Shown: positions 1-13,420, counted from the first letter of the stretch. The stretch: DNA of 54,721 nucleotides from Heterotrichella gracilis (GCA_032358255.1 JAULBX010025853.1:1-54721), one strand, 5' to 3'. Notes: a model not told the origin generated them from the sequence alone. Program-made: numbers and translations.

Positions 1-77
1 GATTTCCCACTGCTTTTCCCCCGCCCTGAGTGCTGCCCACTGAGCTCTGAGGCGCGGTGGGCAGTGTGACTGAGCTC
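1..77 (+). repeat. Left terminal inverted repeat (TIR)
   Basis: This segment is the reverse complement of the last 77 bases of the window, with two mismatches (positions 18 and 26), so 75/77 match. Similarity stops abruptly after position 77. Inside it, ACTGAGCTC occurs twice in direct orientation (39-47 and 69-77). The arms CTGCCCAC (33-40) and GTGGGCAG (57-64) can form an 8-bp stem with a 16-nt loop. Sub-terminal repeats of this kind are often transposase-binding sites, but that is inference. The outermost bases read GATTTCCCACTGC. No target-site duplication can be judged because the repeat starts at base 1. Confidence 0.95.
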
Positions 78-83
78 GCTGAA

Positions 84-97
84 CCCTAAACCCTAAA
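84..97 (-). repeat. Two plant-type telomere units beside the left TIR
   Basis: CCCTAAACCCTAAA lies seven bases inside the left inverted repeat. Read on the minus strand it is TTTAGGG x2, the Arabidopsis-type telomere unit used by many green algae. The right inverted repeat has no such neighbour. It is too short to be a chromosome end. Confidence 0.8.
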
Positions 98-918
98 ACA
101 GTGCTAATTGATTCAGCAGGATGCTATCCTTTTATTATCCTGAGCGGCGTGTGAGACCTAGTTTCATTTGCAAATTCAGGACGGTGGGGCTGAGGCTGGA
201 GTTGAGGTGTGAAAGTGGGAAGGCCCTTCTGGAGGGCTGTGGTGTTGGGGCGAGGTAGTCTTGGGCTGCAGGGTGCCGGTTCATTAACTGGGTCTGAACA
301 GATGCCCTCACGGACTGTTGCAGGTGTGTAGGGTTCCCGAGGCGCTGGGAAAAGACTGTTGGAGTGTTGTATGGCTTTTTTTAGGCTGATCTGGGCCTTT
401 GCATTAAAAGGATGGTACTGATTGTCACAGAAATCCAAAAAATAATGTTAACTCTCAATCACGCACATAGCATACTATTTAGGAAACATATTGTTGTTGC
501 AAAACTCCCTGGCACTCTGAACACTCCGCCCTGGGAGTTGCCTATGGTATTGCCAAATTGTGGCTATGCAACTTGCACACTGGCAACCTGGCTGCCTCAA
601 AAAGCCCCTACTGGAGTACACTGGTGGGAAAAAAGGCAACTATCTACTGACAGTCCAAGCATTCACAGGAAACACGGCAGCATATCTAGAGCATCACACG
701 CAAGTGCCCCACCCGCATGTCGGTACATCTGCGCCATGCCTAACCCAGGTCCTACCATGAGAGCGCATATCTGGGCGCGCTTATCAGTGGGGCATGGCGA
801 TGTGTGCCTGATGGCGCATGTGCAAGCACAGCGACAACCTGTTGGTGCCGCATGCCAAAGAGCACTGGAAAAGCGGCGGCGCATAAATAGAGATGATCCA
901 TACCACTGCGCATGTTAT
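98..918. other. Gene-free stretch between left TIR and the first gene
   Basis: I see no recognisable protein or RNA gene here. The stretch lies downstream of the minus-strand synaptotagmin gene ending at 919, so it should contain that gene's 3' UTR and polyadenylation site. Two open frames (124-438 minus; 412-1143 plus) show no family similarity, and the second runs antisense over a real exon. Confidence 0.5.
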
Positions 919-3900
919 TCAGCTGGCTTCCAGCGTGGTCAGCCACCGCAGCTCCAACCCCACTGCACCTCCCTTCTCGCCCTGCTTGGTGTCGTCCAAT
1001 GGGTATGTGCCGTGCATGTGGCGCAGGCGCCGCAGCTCTTGCAGGCTAATGGTCACTTTACCCTGGAGAGAGAAAGTAGCATTTGTCACTCACATGGCGC
1101 AGGCGCTCGTGCAGCTCCAGGCATGCTAGATGTGCTCAACTGACATCAACAACAATGCACAATGATCATAATGATTATTAACATTGCGCATGTGGCATTG
1201 GAAATGCAAGCCACCATAACATGTAAGTCAAGCTTACAAGCACCTAAGCAGGCAACAGCACTAAGCCACACGCAATGGTGTCCTGCATTCTGTCCATTAG
1301 TCATGGGTCCAAGCATGCTGCTCCCAGGCCACCAGTATCAAACAATAGAATTTGTGAACAGCGCATGGCGCCCACTCACCAGGTATCTGTTCTTCCACTT
1401 CTTGTCCCACACCTCCACCTGGATGGTCTCGCGTTGGTTCTCTGCCACATCAGCATCCACCACCAGCTCCAGCACCTGGTCAAAGCGCGGGTTGGCTGCG
1501 CGCCGCACCTTCACTCCAGTGGTCTCGCGGTCCTGGCCACCCACCACCACCCGCACCTTGCTGCACCAGGCACATTGAAAAGAAGGTCAACAGGTGGAAC
1601 AAGGTCTCAAAAATAAAAATAAAATTGTTAACAAATAGTAGTACTAAAGTACGTGGCAGGTATGGGCGCAAAAATAAAAACAACAACAAATATAGTATGT
1701 AAGTAACGGGGCAGGTATGGGCGCATGTAAGGTGCATAGCTGTGAGTGGTTCTGGAGAGCTATATTGTGATTTCAAATGGCATAAAGTGGTACTATTGAC
1801 TGCTATTGACGTTGGAATATAGTCTCTGAGCCTCCATTCCCACTGCCCAAGCAACAGGGCAAGACATTGGTGGTAAAAACTTAGCGGCAATCACTGCTCA
1901 AGCATAGATGCGGCCCATCACCACACACCACACTTGCAAACCACCACCCCTCTATTATGCACACTGCAAAACAGCCAGGGACCACTCACATGAGCTGCGA
2001 CCAGCCTCCACTCCACACAGGCCTGGCCCTGAGGTTGGTTGCCTCCTCCACCTTGACCACCACAGCACCTCCGTGCACCAGCTGGTATGCGGCCGAGCTC
2101 CTGTCCTGAGACGCACTGGGAGTTGGGATTCTGGGCAATGCAAGCCCATCAGTGGCACCATTAGGTGGACCCATGGGTACCGCTTGATCCTGGTGATCAC
2201 TGATTGGACCTGAAGATGCAGCGCGACCATTTGCTGGAGCCCCAGGTGCTGCCTGCTCATGTGTTGAAGCCTGAGACGCTGCCTGACCATTTACAGGACC
2301 TCCAGGTGCTGCCTGATCCTGGTGGTGAAGTTCACCTTGCGGGGTTGCCAGGCTTTCCGCATCATCCTCGCCAAAGGCCACGTAGGTCACCTGAGGGGCC
2401 AAAACAACGTAAACACAAGCTGGAGGCCAAATCAGGAAGTTAGAGAGGTTGCTGGACACGAGCCAAGCAAGCGGCAATGCAGTTGCAAAAATGGGCACTA
2501 AAATCTGGCTGGGCAACAATATAAATTCCCTCGCTTGATCATCCCTCTGCACAGCAAGTGATGGCGTTTTGTGCCAGGCAACATGGATGCAAGCTGCAGC
2601 ACTAGGAGTACTCCACATATGTTACATACTGATTGCGCACAATTATATATGAAGGCCGACAATTGAGGCAAGCCATTGTGCAACATGGATGCAAGCTGCA
2701 GCACTCCATATATGTTACATACAGAAAGTACCTCCAAGTGCAGCTTGCAGGGCGGCCGCTTGTGCACCCCTGCATTCTTCATCTTCCGCGCCGCCTTGCC
2801 AGCTTGCCTGTGCGCAGCAGCTTTGGCGCCCTGGGCCTCACACACAGCGCCCATCTCCTCGACTGCATCCTTGTCCTTCACCTCCAGCCACATGTCCTGG
2901 GTGGCCTGGTGGACAAGGTCCCGGATAGGCACAGACACCCTGTTGGGACACCATATCAAAATCTGATTCAGCACACAACCAACGCCACGTTGCTTTGTGC
3001 ACCAATGAATGAAACCCTGATTCAGCACACAACGAAGATGCCACATTGCTTTGTGGCATCTAGGGTGACAAGGTAATAATTGAACTATTTTTTTATTGTA
3101 TTGCCCTATATCCGTCCTATTATTACCTCAATATTTCTTGGTGGCTACAGCGTGCAGCTATGCATGGTGGGAATATTATGATGGACATACCTGCCGATTT
3201 CATCATTGCCTCCAAACGCGTCAAAGTCAAACAGCACGGCTGTGAGCTGCTGGTAGTCTGGCTCATGCACCAGGAACTGCAGCGTGTCGTCCCACACTGG
3301 GTGGCAAGTGTCGTCTATCACATGGGTGTCCATCTTCTTGCCGGCACGCACAGAGACCCTACAGCACATGCGGAGAGGCATTTTGCAACCCAAATTCCTG
3401 ATCTGGCTGATTGCTGAGTGGCTTTTGTGCCAGAATGCTTGTAAATATTAATATCGTTATCATTATGTTTCAACCCAGTCTGTGGCATGTGTGGATAATT
3501 GATTTCCAGGCTGCAGGCAGGCAGGCGGCGCCCGAGCAGTAAAAGCATGTGGTGCCGGCCTGAAGGGGATCCCATTTATATAGTCCAGGCCCGAAAATGT
3601 TATGTGTACTGAGCAAGGGTTGGCTCCCTCTTTAATGTCTCAAAATTCCTGTAATTATGGACTAAATATAAAAGAATTTGACTTGCCAAGTAGCGGACTT
3701 ACCGAACAAATGGGTCGGTCATTGAAAACCAATCGACCTTTGGCACATCTGTTGCTTCAATCACTCTGACCCTCAGGACCCCACGAGGGATGTTGTACGC
3801 TTCCATTCCCTACACCAGCACCAAACATATATAGTGTGTATTGCAGGGATGGCCACGGATAAACCCAGGCGGGAGGTTTAGCACTCTAGCTGACAAGTCA

Positions 3901-6214
3901 TGTTTGCAAAGGACACATATAGGCTATATTGGCCTGTATAAAAACAGGACAGTCAATTTAATGCGCCACCAGATAGACCAACATTTTCAGGACGATATGT
4001 GTACAGTCTGACATGCATGCACATGTACATTTACCTCCACCATGGGGATGTTGAATGCGTCTGGTAGGACATAGGGCTTGAACACGCTGTCTCTGACCAG
4101 GCCATGGAGCCATGCTGCAAGTCCAGGGACAGCGGTAACGTCACCGCCCAGCACCTACAGCAGGAAATAATCTAAGCTGTTTGCAATCATGGATCACCAG
4201 TTCAGGACTGTCGGCATATTCACAGCCAGCAATCCTGTCGTTAAAACGTTATATAATGTGATTACTGCTGCTCCATCTGCCAGCACCGATTGCCAGCCAT
4301 GTATTGAGTAACCAGCTGAGCAAGGATAGGTTCACCACAGGACAAATTTGTACTGCAGACTTCCAAGAGGGTCATGGCAACACACCTTGAGATCGTATCT
4401 GAATGTAGGGAGATCCACAAGCGCCACTTGCACTGCCCCAAAGCACGGCAGCGCCTTGGTGAGGGGTCGGAAAGCCACGCGCACCCTGCCACCCACAAAT
4501 ACAGACCTGACGCCCACCTGCATAATTTGGCGAGAGTATATATACATGCCAGTTGCCTGACTGGTTGCATATATGCTAATGTCAGCTGTTTTACTGATGG
4601 CATATCCTCATTGATGGGGAGTACGCATTGCAAAAAACAGAAATAATAGCAAATTCAAAGAAAGCCAGTACGTGCGTTCTCCTACCTACCTTCACCCGAA
4701 GGATCGTTCCGAGGAGCTTGAGTGCTTGACCAAATATGGACGTCAAAAATCCGATTTTGTGAGGAACTGGCTTGACCACAAGCTGCACATCCAGGTCCGC
4801 ACCCCACTCAAAATCAAACTCGACAATGATCTCATTTTTTTGACGTGGCTTCTGCAGCTCAATTCCAGTCACCCGCACAGGCACATCCCCAAGTGAAAAT
4901 CTGATCACACCACAACACCGTCCTTATAAAGTGTGAGAAGTTTTTCTTTCATATTTTATTCTAAAACCATTCACCTCTATGATTTAATTTTCACGTGAAA
5001 CAGGCACCAATGCTCATGCGCATTGACACTAGCAGCAGCGCAGTACGCTACACATTTATACCCTATCCAAATGCACAGGGTACAAGTGGAGTCACAATAT
5101 CGGCATAACACTTTGCAGCCAGTCAATTACACAGTCATGCTATGGAATATTACCTGTGGAGGCGGATCTCAGCAATCCACTTTGGCTTGCTGTCTGTAAG
5201 CAATTGTGGCAACATGCCCCAGACCTCCTCTGTCGCAGCACCATTGATGTAGGGCCACATTTGCGCTGCAAACATGCAAAAGTACTGTTCGTCCCAAATG
5301 CCGCCCCTTTGCCGCATCAATGCTCAATCATGCACATACCAGAGCACACACACACAAATGGAAGTATAGGTACTGAAGCCTCATGCTGCTTAATTGCAAT
5401 TGCTAGCTACTCGTACATTAAATACGTATGCATATATGTATACAGGCAGCGATTCCAACTCCATACCTATGAACCGGTTGAACCATGCGACTCGTTCCAG
5501 GTCATCATATTCGAGCCAGCTAGGCAGATTGCCCTGTGAGCAGAAGCAGTCTCATCTGACAAGTGATACGCCTCTCTACTAGTGCATGTTGGGTTGCCAG
5601 GGTAAAGCACATGGGCGAGCAACTTGGCCCATAAAAAGAAACAGCGTCTAAGTCCTGCCAGGAACTAATTCCCCTTTTGTGTGGGTGTGAGGTTCCCCTG
5701 GGTTACCAACAGGGTGCATGGTGGCCACCGCAGGTTCAACACCACGTGAGACTGCATACGATTTAGGGTTTAGTAGGGTTTCCGGGGTTCAGTAAGTTCC
5801 ATTTTGAAAACCTAAGCGATGGCCCCCTGCACCCTCTGTAGGGAGAGTACTGCTGGGTTAACAAATGACCTTTCCTAAAATGTAGCTTACGTTACCAAGC
5901 AGTTGCTCCATGCCCTGCGCATCCACGCTCGAGAGGTGTGCCAGGACGTCCCTCTGCCGTTCCCTGGTATTGTGCCGCAGGTACACGGCCTGTATCCTCC
6001 AGTAAACTACTGCCATCAGCACTAAGGTCAGCATGAAACCCGTGAAGAAGTCGTAGAGCCTGTCAAAGTACGATGACCCAACTGTGTGCCCAGTGGGCTG
6101 GCCATGCTCGCTGTGGGCTGGGCTGACGGGCAGTGCCTGCAGTAACTCGAGGAACCTGGCAGGTTCGAGCTGCACCACACTAGCATTCTCCAGCCGCGAT
6201 TTAAGAAACTCCAT
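919..6214 (-). CDS. Extended synaptotagmin-like protein A (TM-SMP-C2-C2), 12 exons
   Basis: Exons (minus): 6214-5891, 5533-5467, 5265-5154, 4900-4690, 4517-4386, 4154-4035, 3809-3703, 3358-3191, 2939-2732, 2390-1990, 1560-1380, 1062-919; 724 aa. A membrane anchor lies near residues 57-75. An SMP lipid-binding domain follows at about 109-322 (LPSWLEYDDLERVAWFNRF; VLGGDVTAVPGLAAWLHGLV). C2A begins near 323 and keeps the aspartates expected for Ca2+ loops (TDPFV, HPVWDD, FDFD, ND). C2B at the C terminus lacks paired loop aspartates, so it probably does not bind Ca2+. Proteins of this family tether ER to plasma membrane and move lipids. An in-frame stop directly precedes the chosen ATG. The linker between the C2 domains carries Ala/Pro/Gly/Gln repeats absent from paralogue B. 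It is the downstream tandem copy of the gene at 7759-12529. Confidence 0.92.
1990..2390 (-). repeat. Degenerate coding repeats in E-Syt A linker exon
   Basis: This 401-nt exon encodes about 60 residues more than the matching 227-nt exon of paralogue B (8642-8868). The extra part repeats motifs such as DQAAPGGPVNGQAAS, EQAAPGAPANGRAAS and DQAVPMGPPNG. This looks like internal tandem expansion of a flexible linker between the two C2 domains. Confidence 0.75.
2578..3055. repeat. Short direct duplications inside E-Syt A introns
   Basis: Two separate direct duplications are visible. In intron 9 a block beginning GCAACATGGATGCAAGC occurs at 2578-2629 and 2680-2722. In intron 8 a block beginning CTGATTCAGCACACAAC occurs at 2963-3000 and 3017-3055. 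Exon 9 (2732-2939) lies between them, so both sit close to its splice sites. Confidence 0.8.
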
Positions 6215-7758
6215 CTAGATAGTGTATCTAGAGCGGGTTGTGATGTACTTCCACATGCATGCATGCAACACCGTGGGGAGGGGACTGTTTTAAGTATGTG
6301 GGCAAGTGCGTGGAGGTTTGTATTAGCCACGTCTCTCGAGAGTCCACCGCTATCGACCCTCACCCAAGCATGCACACTAGCGAGTAAGACGCATGTGTTA
6401 AGAATGTTGACCGCAGCTGTCCCTGAGAAATGCCTTGGATGGCGGAGGAACACCGGTATTGGCAGAAGTTCACAATACGATAACTGTATAGCTGGAAACA
6501 GTTGCTGCGAAGCAGCCACGTTAACACCAAAGTAGGGCTTGTGTGCATGAATGGGCAACTAGAGCCTAGCCCCTAAGGCCCTCTAGTGGCGACACCTGTC
6601 AAACAAGGGAGCAACATCATGGTTAATTTGTGAGCCTCTATGGAATTAATCTTTTCTATTTTAGTAGGGCTGCATCATGATGGGCTGCATCAAGGAAATG
6701 GGTAGGCAAGTGGCCTGTACCACTCAGTATGTGTACACTGCGCCAATGCCTGTATGCTGTATGAGAACGCATGCCTGGGCATATTGAAGTGCGCCCTGTC
6801 AGTGAGGTAGCTGACCGCCCTTTCCTGGAAGGTAGTACCCCTGTTCTTTTGTATGATGAAAAAGTGCTCTAGATTCTACTAAGAAATATATGTTGGGCAG
6901 CCCCCACAGCACGTTTTATGTTGTACACCTGCCGCAGACCATGTCATGCGTCTGGCGCAATGAACCCCGGATTGTTATTTTTCACTGACATATTGTCTAT
7001 ATAGTTCGAAGAAACGCTTGCCAGGCATGCGTGTTATCTGCTCAGTGCCCATTCTTCAATTTTTCACTGGCAATTGCAGCATGCGTGATGTCCGTCCATT
7101 GCCTAGCAAATGCCGTCATAGCGCAAGGGCTTTTATAGTCTTAAAACTTCGCACATGTATAGTACACTATAGGCACGGCAAAGGCGTGCAGTGCCACAAA
7201 AGCACCTGGGATACCACAGCACTAGCAGTAAACTTGCATGCCAAATATATTGCCTCCGGCATCGTAACATGCTTTTATGTCCACCCAAACCCTGCAGCCT
7301 GTCTGGGGTTCAAAAAGGGTTTGGCAGATAATGGAAACCAACCGTAGCCTCTGCATCATGCCAAAACAAAACACCACCGCAGTGTTACCATGCATGTTCT
7401 TATGCAATCTTGATCTATAGGCATCCACCAGTACCAGACTAATGCCACAGGCACGTTATAATGGATTAGATACAATCAGGACCATGGTGCACCATGGCTT
7501 TCTCTTAGAAGGAAACTAAGCGAGTATAATAAGTGGATATCAGAGTCAGAGACAATGGTCAGAGCAGTTGTAACAAAACGGACCAAAGTGGAAAGATGCC
7601 TTTTGGCACACGAGGGGGACGCACAACTTGGGATATTTCATAAACATGCATGCGCGCAGCCCAAGCATGGTGCGCACTGCATATGCTACAAAACAGGCCA
7701 ACGCACATCAACAGCATGCCATAGGGTTGCGACAAATCCTTGATTAATCTAGCTATGC
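6215..7758. other. Intergenic: upstream of E-Syt A, downstream of E-Syt B
   Basis: This 1.5-kb stretch separates the two tandem synaptotagmin genes. It should hold the promoter of copy A and the 3' UTR of copy B. I see no convincing coding exon, RNA gene or repeat family in it. Confidence 0.5.
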
Positions 7759-10700
7759 TTAGGTGGCCTCCAGGGGGTTGAGCCACCTAAGCTCCATGGT
7801 CACCTCCCCTTGAGAGGTGCCTTGGAGCTTAAAGGTGTCCTGCATTTGCCTGCGGCGCTGCAGGTCGTGCAGGCTGATACTCACGTGGCCCTGCACATAA
7901 AGCACACGTGCATGTTAACAACAGATAGTGCTTACTCGTGGGCTCATCTCATATTGGTGTCAGTAGCGCATCCCAAAGGGTAATACAATAATCACAAGAT
8001 TTTTACGATATTTGTTAACAATAATAGGTCATATTATATTTTTGTATCCTTAGCATCCCCACATGGCCCACTTAACAACCAGTACTGGGTTACAATATCG
8101 CGTACAGATATAGGTCGCACAACGTTGCAACTTTTATGAACTTCAATAAGTGAATTTGGCTTTGCATATGCACTCACCAGGTATCTGTTCTTCCACTTCT
8201 TGTCCCACACCTCCACCTGGATGGTCTCGTGCTGGTTCTCTGCCACGTCAGCATCCACCACCAGCTCCAGCACCTGGTCAAAGCGCGGGTTGGCTGCGCG
8301 TTTCACCTTCACACCGGTGGTCTCGCGGTCCTGGCCACCAACCATCACCTTCACCTTGCTGCACAAGCATAGAAGAGTCAACAACTCAGTATTCAGCAAG
8401 AGCAGTTCAACTCGTAGCAATGACAGAAGTCATCAGGATGATCACTACAACAAACAGAAAAAAGTACAGTTTATTTGATTACAATAAAGTAGGAGAAAGG
8501 CACGCGCTTGTATGCTCGCTGTGCTAAAGCACTCCGTGGGTGATTCACTCATGTCCCCGAGGTATACTGTTGCAACACCATGATCGTGCACACTCACTGC
8601 ACTGCACATGTTCTGTGACCATCCTATACCCTAAACCGTACATGTTCTGCGACCATCCCCCCTTCCAGGCAGGCCTGGGGCACAGGTTGGTTGCCTCGTC
8701 CACCTTGACCCACACAGCACCCCCGTGCAGCAGTTGGTACACTGGTGAGCTCTTGTCTATATCCTGCCGAGAGGACCCCGTCCTGGGGGTGTCTGTGCTC
8801 TGCGCTGACATGTCCATTTCGCTCTTCACATGCTCCTTCTCCTCCTCCCCAAACTTCACGTAGGTCACCTGCACGGGCATTGGAGTATCCAGAGTTCAAA
8901 ATAAGGTTAATTACACGCATGGGTCATGTGTCATTGGCTGAAACAGCTCTTGACAAAGTGGACGGGCGCCCAAACAGCAATTGTGTTAAAGTGCACATGT
9001 GTTCTGATTGTCAATTATTTCCACCAATGCATGCAACATGGCACTGTGTCACTTGAAAAGCAAAGGTAATCCAATGGGCCAATGCAATGCAATGTGGAAG
9101 CTACCTCCAAGTGAAGCTCGCAGGCGCCCTTGTTTCTTGCAGTGAAGTCCCTCACGTGCTGTGCTGCATCTGCTGCTGTTGCCTGAGCAGCCACAGCAAC
9201 ACTCCCTGGCACGCTATTGGCGTTCTTTTTGCGCATCTTTTCCTTTTTGATCTCCAGCCACATGTCTTGGGGTTCGCCATTGGGAAGATCCTTGATGGGA
9301 ATATTGACCCTGCACATTTGGTAACATTTATGCCGCTTTCCTCAATATCATCAGTGTATCCACTGAATGTGCCAAACTTAGATTTGCAACAGGCCTTGGC
9401 CAAGTTACAATTAGCGTGCCTCGCTTCATTGACGCTTGATCAGCTGCACTTCATGTGTAGGCCCAACACTGCCCGGCAAGGTAAGAATGCGCTTAGCTCA
9501 TACACGTCACAACGATCACTACTCGATCTAATTCACCTCAGATATCCAATCAATCCCTAGCAATTACTTTCACTCTGCACATTGCATGTCTGCACATACC
9601 TGCCAATCTCATCATTTGCGCCAAAGAAATCGTAGTCATACAGCACTGCAGTGAGCTGCTGATGATCGGGCACATGCACCAGGAACTGGACGGTGTCATT
9701 CCACACAGGGCAGGAGGAGTCGTCTATCACATGGGTGCTCATCTTGCGCCCCGCCCTCACAGACAGCCTGCGCAGCGAATGTCAAGAGTTTAGTATTTAA
9801 CCTGGCATTGATATGTAATGCAGTCTAGTCAATGAATGTTCCAGGGGGCATGGCAATGTCGTTTTGAAATCAATCATAGGCATGATGATAACGCGCTCCC
9901 CTTGGGACTTGGTGCCAGCTCACACTTACTCGACAAAGGGATCGCTTTCAGAGAACCAGTCCAGCTTGGGCACGTTCTTGGCCTCGATAACGCGCACACG
10001 GAGCATGCCTTGTGGAACATCCTCCTCCTTCGCGCCCTGCATGTTGAACCACCCACAATTGGCATAATTGCGCACGGTACAGTTGCCAGCAGTAATTGCA
10101 ACAGCCTGACACGGTGTTCATTGTCATGCTGATCATACATACCATCAATCCACCTATTAGATTACTGGCTGTGTAGTTACAGACACCACCCTTGGCAGAG
10201 CCATTTCCAGCTTGAAGGCACAGTCTGGCACCAGAACTCACCTCCACCAGTGGGATGTTGACGCATTCTGGCAGCACATATGGCCTGAGCACCATGTCCC
10301 TGATCAATCCGTGCAGCCATTGCTCCAAGCCTGGGATGATGGTCACGTCTCCACCCAGTACCTGCGCCAGAAGCTGCTGTATCAGCACGTGATTTGCGAG
10401 GTGATTGGCGGATGCAGCCAGCTAGTCTGAGAGCACGCTCGCGGCCAGTATAACTTCAAACGAAGTGATCAGACTATGCGGCATGTAAGCAACCAACAGG
10501 TGTGACTAAATCACGAATAAAAAAGACCCCTCCAGCTGAAAGAAACTCCATTTCATTGCCGTAACTTCAGACATCGCAATGCAGGGTTGGGCATTATCAT
10601 TTGCTGGTCCATGCAGTCGCATGATGTGCACCATCCCACTTGTACAACCCACCTTGAGGTCAAAGTTGAAGGACGGGATGCTCACAAACGCCACCTGAAC

Positions 10701-12529
10701 TGCTCCCACACACGGCAGCTTCTTCATCAGGGGGCGGAAGGCCAGGCGTATCCTGCCACTCACTGTTGCAGATGCAACACTCACCTGCACGGTTGTCACC
10801 ACAAGATTACAAGCGCTCAACGCTTTTGCGGTGGCCACCAGCAGCAAACTCTCAGTAAAAGGTGTTAGGATTGAGTGATAAGAAAGTCTATGTCGTGTCC
10901 TCTGTTACCAATTCCGAATTGACATGTAATGCCCTGCTGTAACAAACCTTGACTTGCAAAAGGCTGCCCAGGAGCTTGAGCGCATCGCCAAACACAGCCG
11001 TCAGGAACCCAATCTGGTTGGGCACAGGCTCCACGCGTAGCTGCACATCCAGGTTACCACCCCACACAAAGTCCAGCTCCACAATGATCTCATCCGACAG
11101 CATGGCATCATGCCGCGTGTACACCTTCACGCCGTTGACTTGCGCGGGGATGTCCCCAAGCGTGAATCTGCCACAATATTAGCAGCTTATACTTTAAAAT
11201 TTCCACAGTGAATCAGCACAACAGTGGATGGACAGTGTCAACAGGCACGAGATAAGCCCAAAACTCGCTGATAGTGGCAACAAACCATTTTACCACTCAT
11301 TTTCCGGATTAATTTTTGAAATCATTAATTGTTTTTTATCTTGTAATACTGCTCAGTATTTTAAAATGAAAGGGCTATATGCATATATGGCACATAGCAT
11401 TGTGCATCCATGCTGTGCACATTGTGTGCATCCACCTGCTTCTTGGCAGGAAGCGCGCACCTTAGCAGTTGTATGTCTGCCAGCCAGTTGGGCTTGTTCT
11501 CCTTGAGCAAGGGTGGGACTTGCGCCCATGCTTCCGCCGACGCAGCGCCGTCAATGTATGGCCACAACTGGGCTGCAATACCAAACACATTATATAAATT
11601 GATATGGAGCAAGCATTTTGCCAGCCTACAGGTATACTACGTCCGCAACTAGCCGGACCATTCAAACGCACAGTGGGTTATTGACGGAAACAATCAATAA
11701 AACAAATGTGCTGTGCGCCACAGTGAACGAGGTGCTTTGCCTCATGACATGCATTATAATATATAGCAGGCCTTACCGACAAAGTTGTTCAACCAGCTGA
11801 CGCGCTCGAAATCTGGAAAGTTCAGCCAGCTGGGCAAATTCACCTGCGCACGCCAAGCAAAAAATGGTGATTAGATATCATCCACTGCTGTATAACATTA
11901 GTGGTATAACATGCTGAGTCGCTTTACAATTTGAGACAGGCAAACCAAAAGCCCCATTGCATGAAGCTTTCCAGTGCAAGTGCTTTTTATGACGTGTGTG
12001 CATTCAAGCGAGAATGGTTCCTCACATCTCCCATGATGCGCTGCAGCTCAGGCATGTCCATACTGGCCAGCTGGCTGATCACATCCCGCTGCTGCTTCCT
12101 GCCCAGGTGGCGCTCAATCACGTAGCTGAACCGCCTGTGAACAAGGTGGGAGATGGGGGTGGACAGGGGTGTGGGGGCAAGCCACCACTGCTCAAGGTGA
12201 CAGCTCATGCACAGGTGGTGGGTGGTGGATGGTGGGGTGGTGCACAACATGTGAGGCAGCGTGTGCAGTGGGGGGTGAAGCCGGGCTGGCAGCTGCTGTG
12301 GCAAGTTAATTCACACGCACCAGTACACAAAGGCCATGCAAGCCAGTGCAAACAGGATGCCCGTCCAGAAGTCATAGAGCCTGGAGAACCGTGGCAGGCT
12401 TGCATAGGTGGAGGTGCTGGTGGCAGCAGTGGCACTGGTGGCATTGGCTGTCAGCTCTTGCACTAGCTGCAGCAGGTCACTTTTGCCCAGCTGCACAATG
12501 TCAGTGACACTCTGGTTGTTGAAGACCAT
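7759..12529 (-). CDS. Extended synaptotagmin-like protein B (TM-SMP-C2-C2), 13 exons
   Basis: Exons (minus): 12529-12321, 12134-12026, 11843-11777, 11572-11461, 11167-10948, 10784-10653, 10361-10242, 10036-9930, 9767-9600, 9309-9105, 8868-8642, 8358-8178, 7890-7759; 662 aa. The order is a membrane anchor near residues 54-70, SMP at about 107-323, C2A at about 324-483, a charged linker, then C2B. C2A keeps acidic loop residues (SDPFV, CPVWNDT, DYDFFGANDEIGR). C2B resembles copy A almost residue for residue (GGQDRETTGVKVKRAANPRF). Seven internal exons have exactly the same lengths as in copy A (67, 112, 132, 120, 107, 168 and 181 nt). Copy B has one extra intron (12135-12320) just after the anchor. 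The expected role is lipid transfer at ER-plasma membrane contacts; the role in algae is inference. Confidence 0.93.
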
Positions 12530-13420
12530 TGTTTAGGGACTGAGCGCATCAACCTCTTGCACCTTATTGGGTACCAAAGCACCTATGTTCAGCAGTACAA
12601 GTAAAGTGTCACTGCCGTGTCTTAGTTGCGACCCACGGCCGACTGGCTAGGCAAGGTGGTGGGACCTGGTGGCATGCTCACATGTGCGTGCAGACGTGGG
12701 CACAGGGGCGCTTCCAAGGGTTTTACTGTCACTCCGAACCGTTCTCGTGCTAAGTACGAGGGTTGGCACAAGTGCTTGCAAACTGTTTCTGGGCAGAAAC
12801 TGCCTTAAAGAGTGGGGCCACGTTGGCTCGTCCACGTGTCGCCTAGGCAAGGATGCTGCATTTCTGTAAGCTGCAGGGTCGCTTCCAAGCTGTGGCTTCA
12901 GCTCTGCCGCAATGGCTCGTACGCAGCGCGAGCCCCGCTTATATGCATGCATTTACAGCCGCCTCCGTCTCGAGCTCGCTGATACCGGGTTACTGTGAAG
13001 CGCAACGGTGTGGTGACTCACTGCATGCCGCAGGTCCTTGGCAACTAAGGCAGTGCCAGTGCCACTTTGCGTTGCGGGCGCACTCTTGACTAGTGGTAGC
13101 GTGGAAAGGTATTGGATAGAGGCTACTTGTATTCCCTGGTGTTCTCTAAAAGGGTTTGGCCTGAGGGGTGCATTGGCTTTCTTTAGGGCACAGTATAATC
13201 ACACTCTTTAATAATAACGGTTTGTATAGCCAGTAAGAACTGCAGAGCACTGGTGGGTATGCATTTTGCCACCTTTTGAGCCTCTATCTACGCAGAACTG
13301 AAGTGGAAAACACTTAGGCGGATCTCAGCGTTACCTATCCACGCCCCTCGCCCAGCCACAACAGTACACATTCAAATTTCGCGCGTGAGCCCCACCCCTT
13401 GGGCTCCTAAAGCCCCAAAA
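12530..13420. other. Divergent promoter region, E-Syt B / MRS2
   Basis: This 0.9-kb gene-free stretch lies between two genes transcribed away from each other. It must hold both promoters. I see no clear TATA element or coding exon. Confidence 0.5.

Noticed and set aside
84-97. Chromosome end at the left edge
   Set aside because: Only two telomere units are present, and similar short runs are scattered throughout the window.
412-1143. Long plus-strand open frame (243 codons)
   Set aside because: It runs antisense over the real last exon of E-Syt A, shows no domain and has an amino-acid mix typical of a shadow frame.
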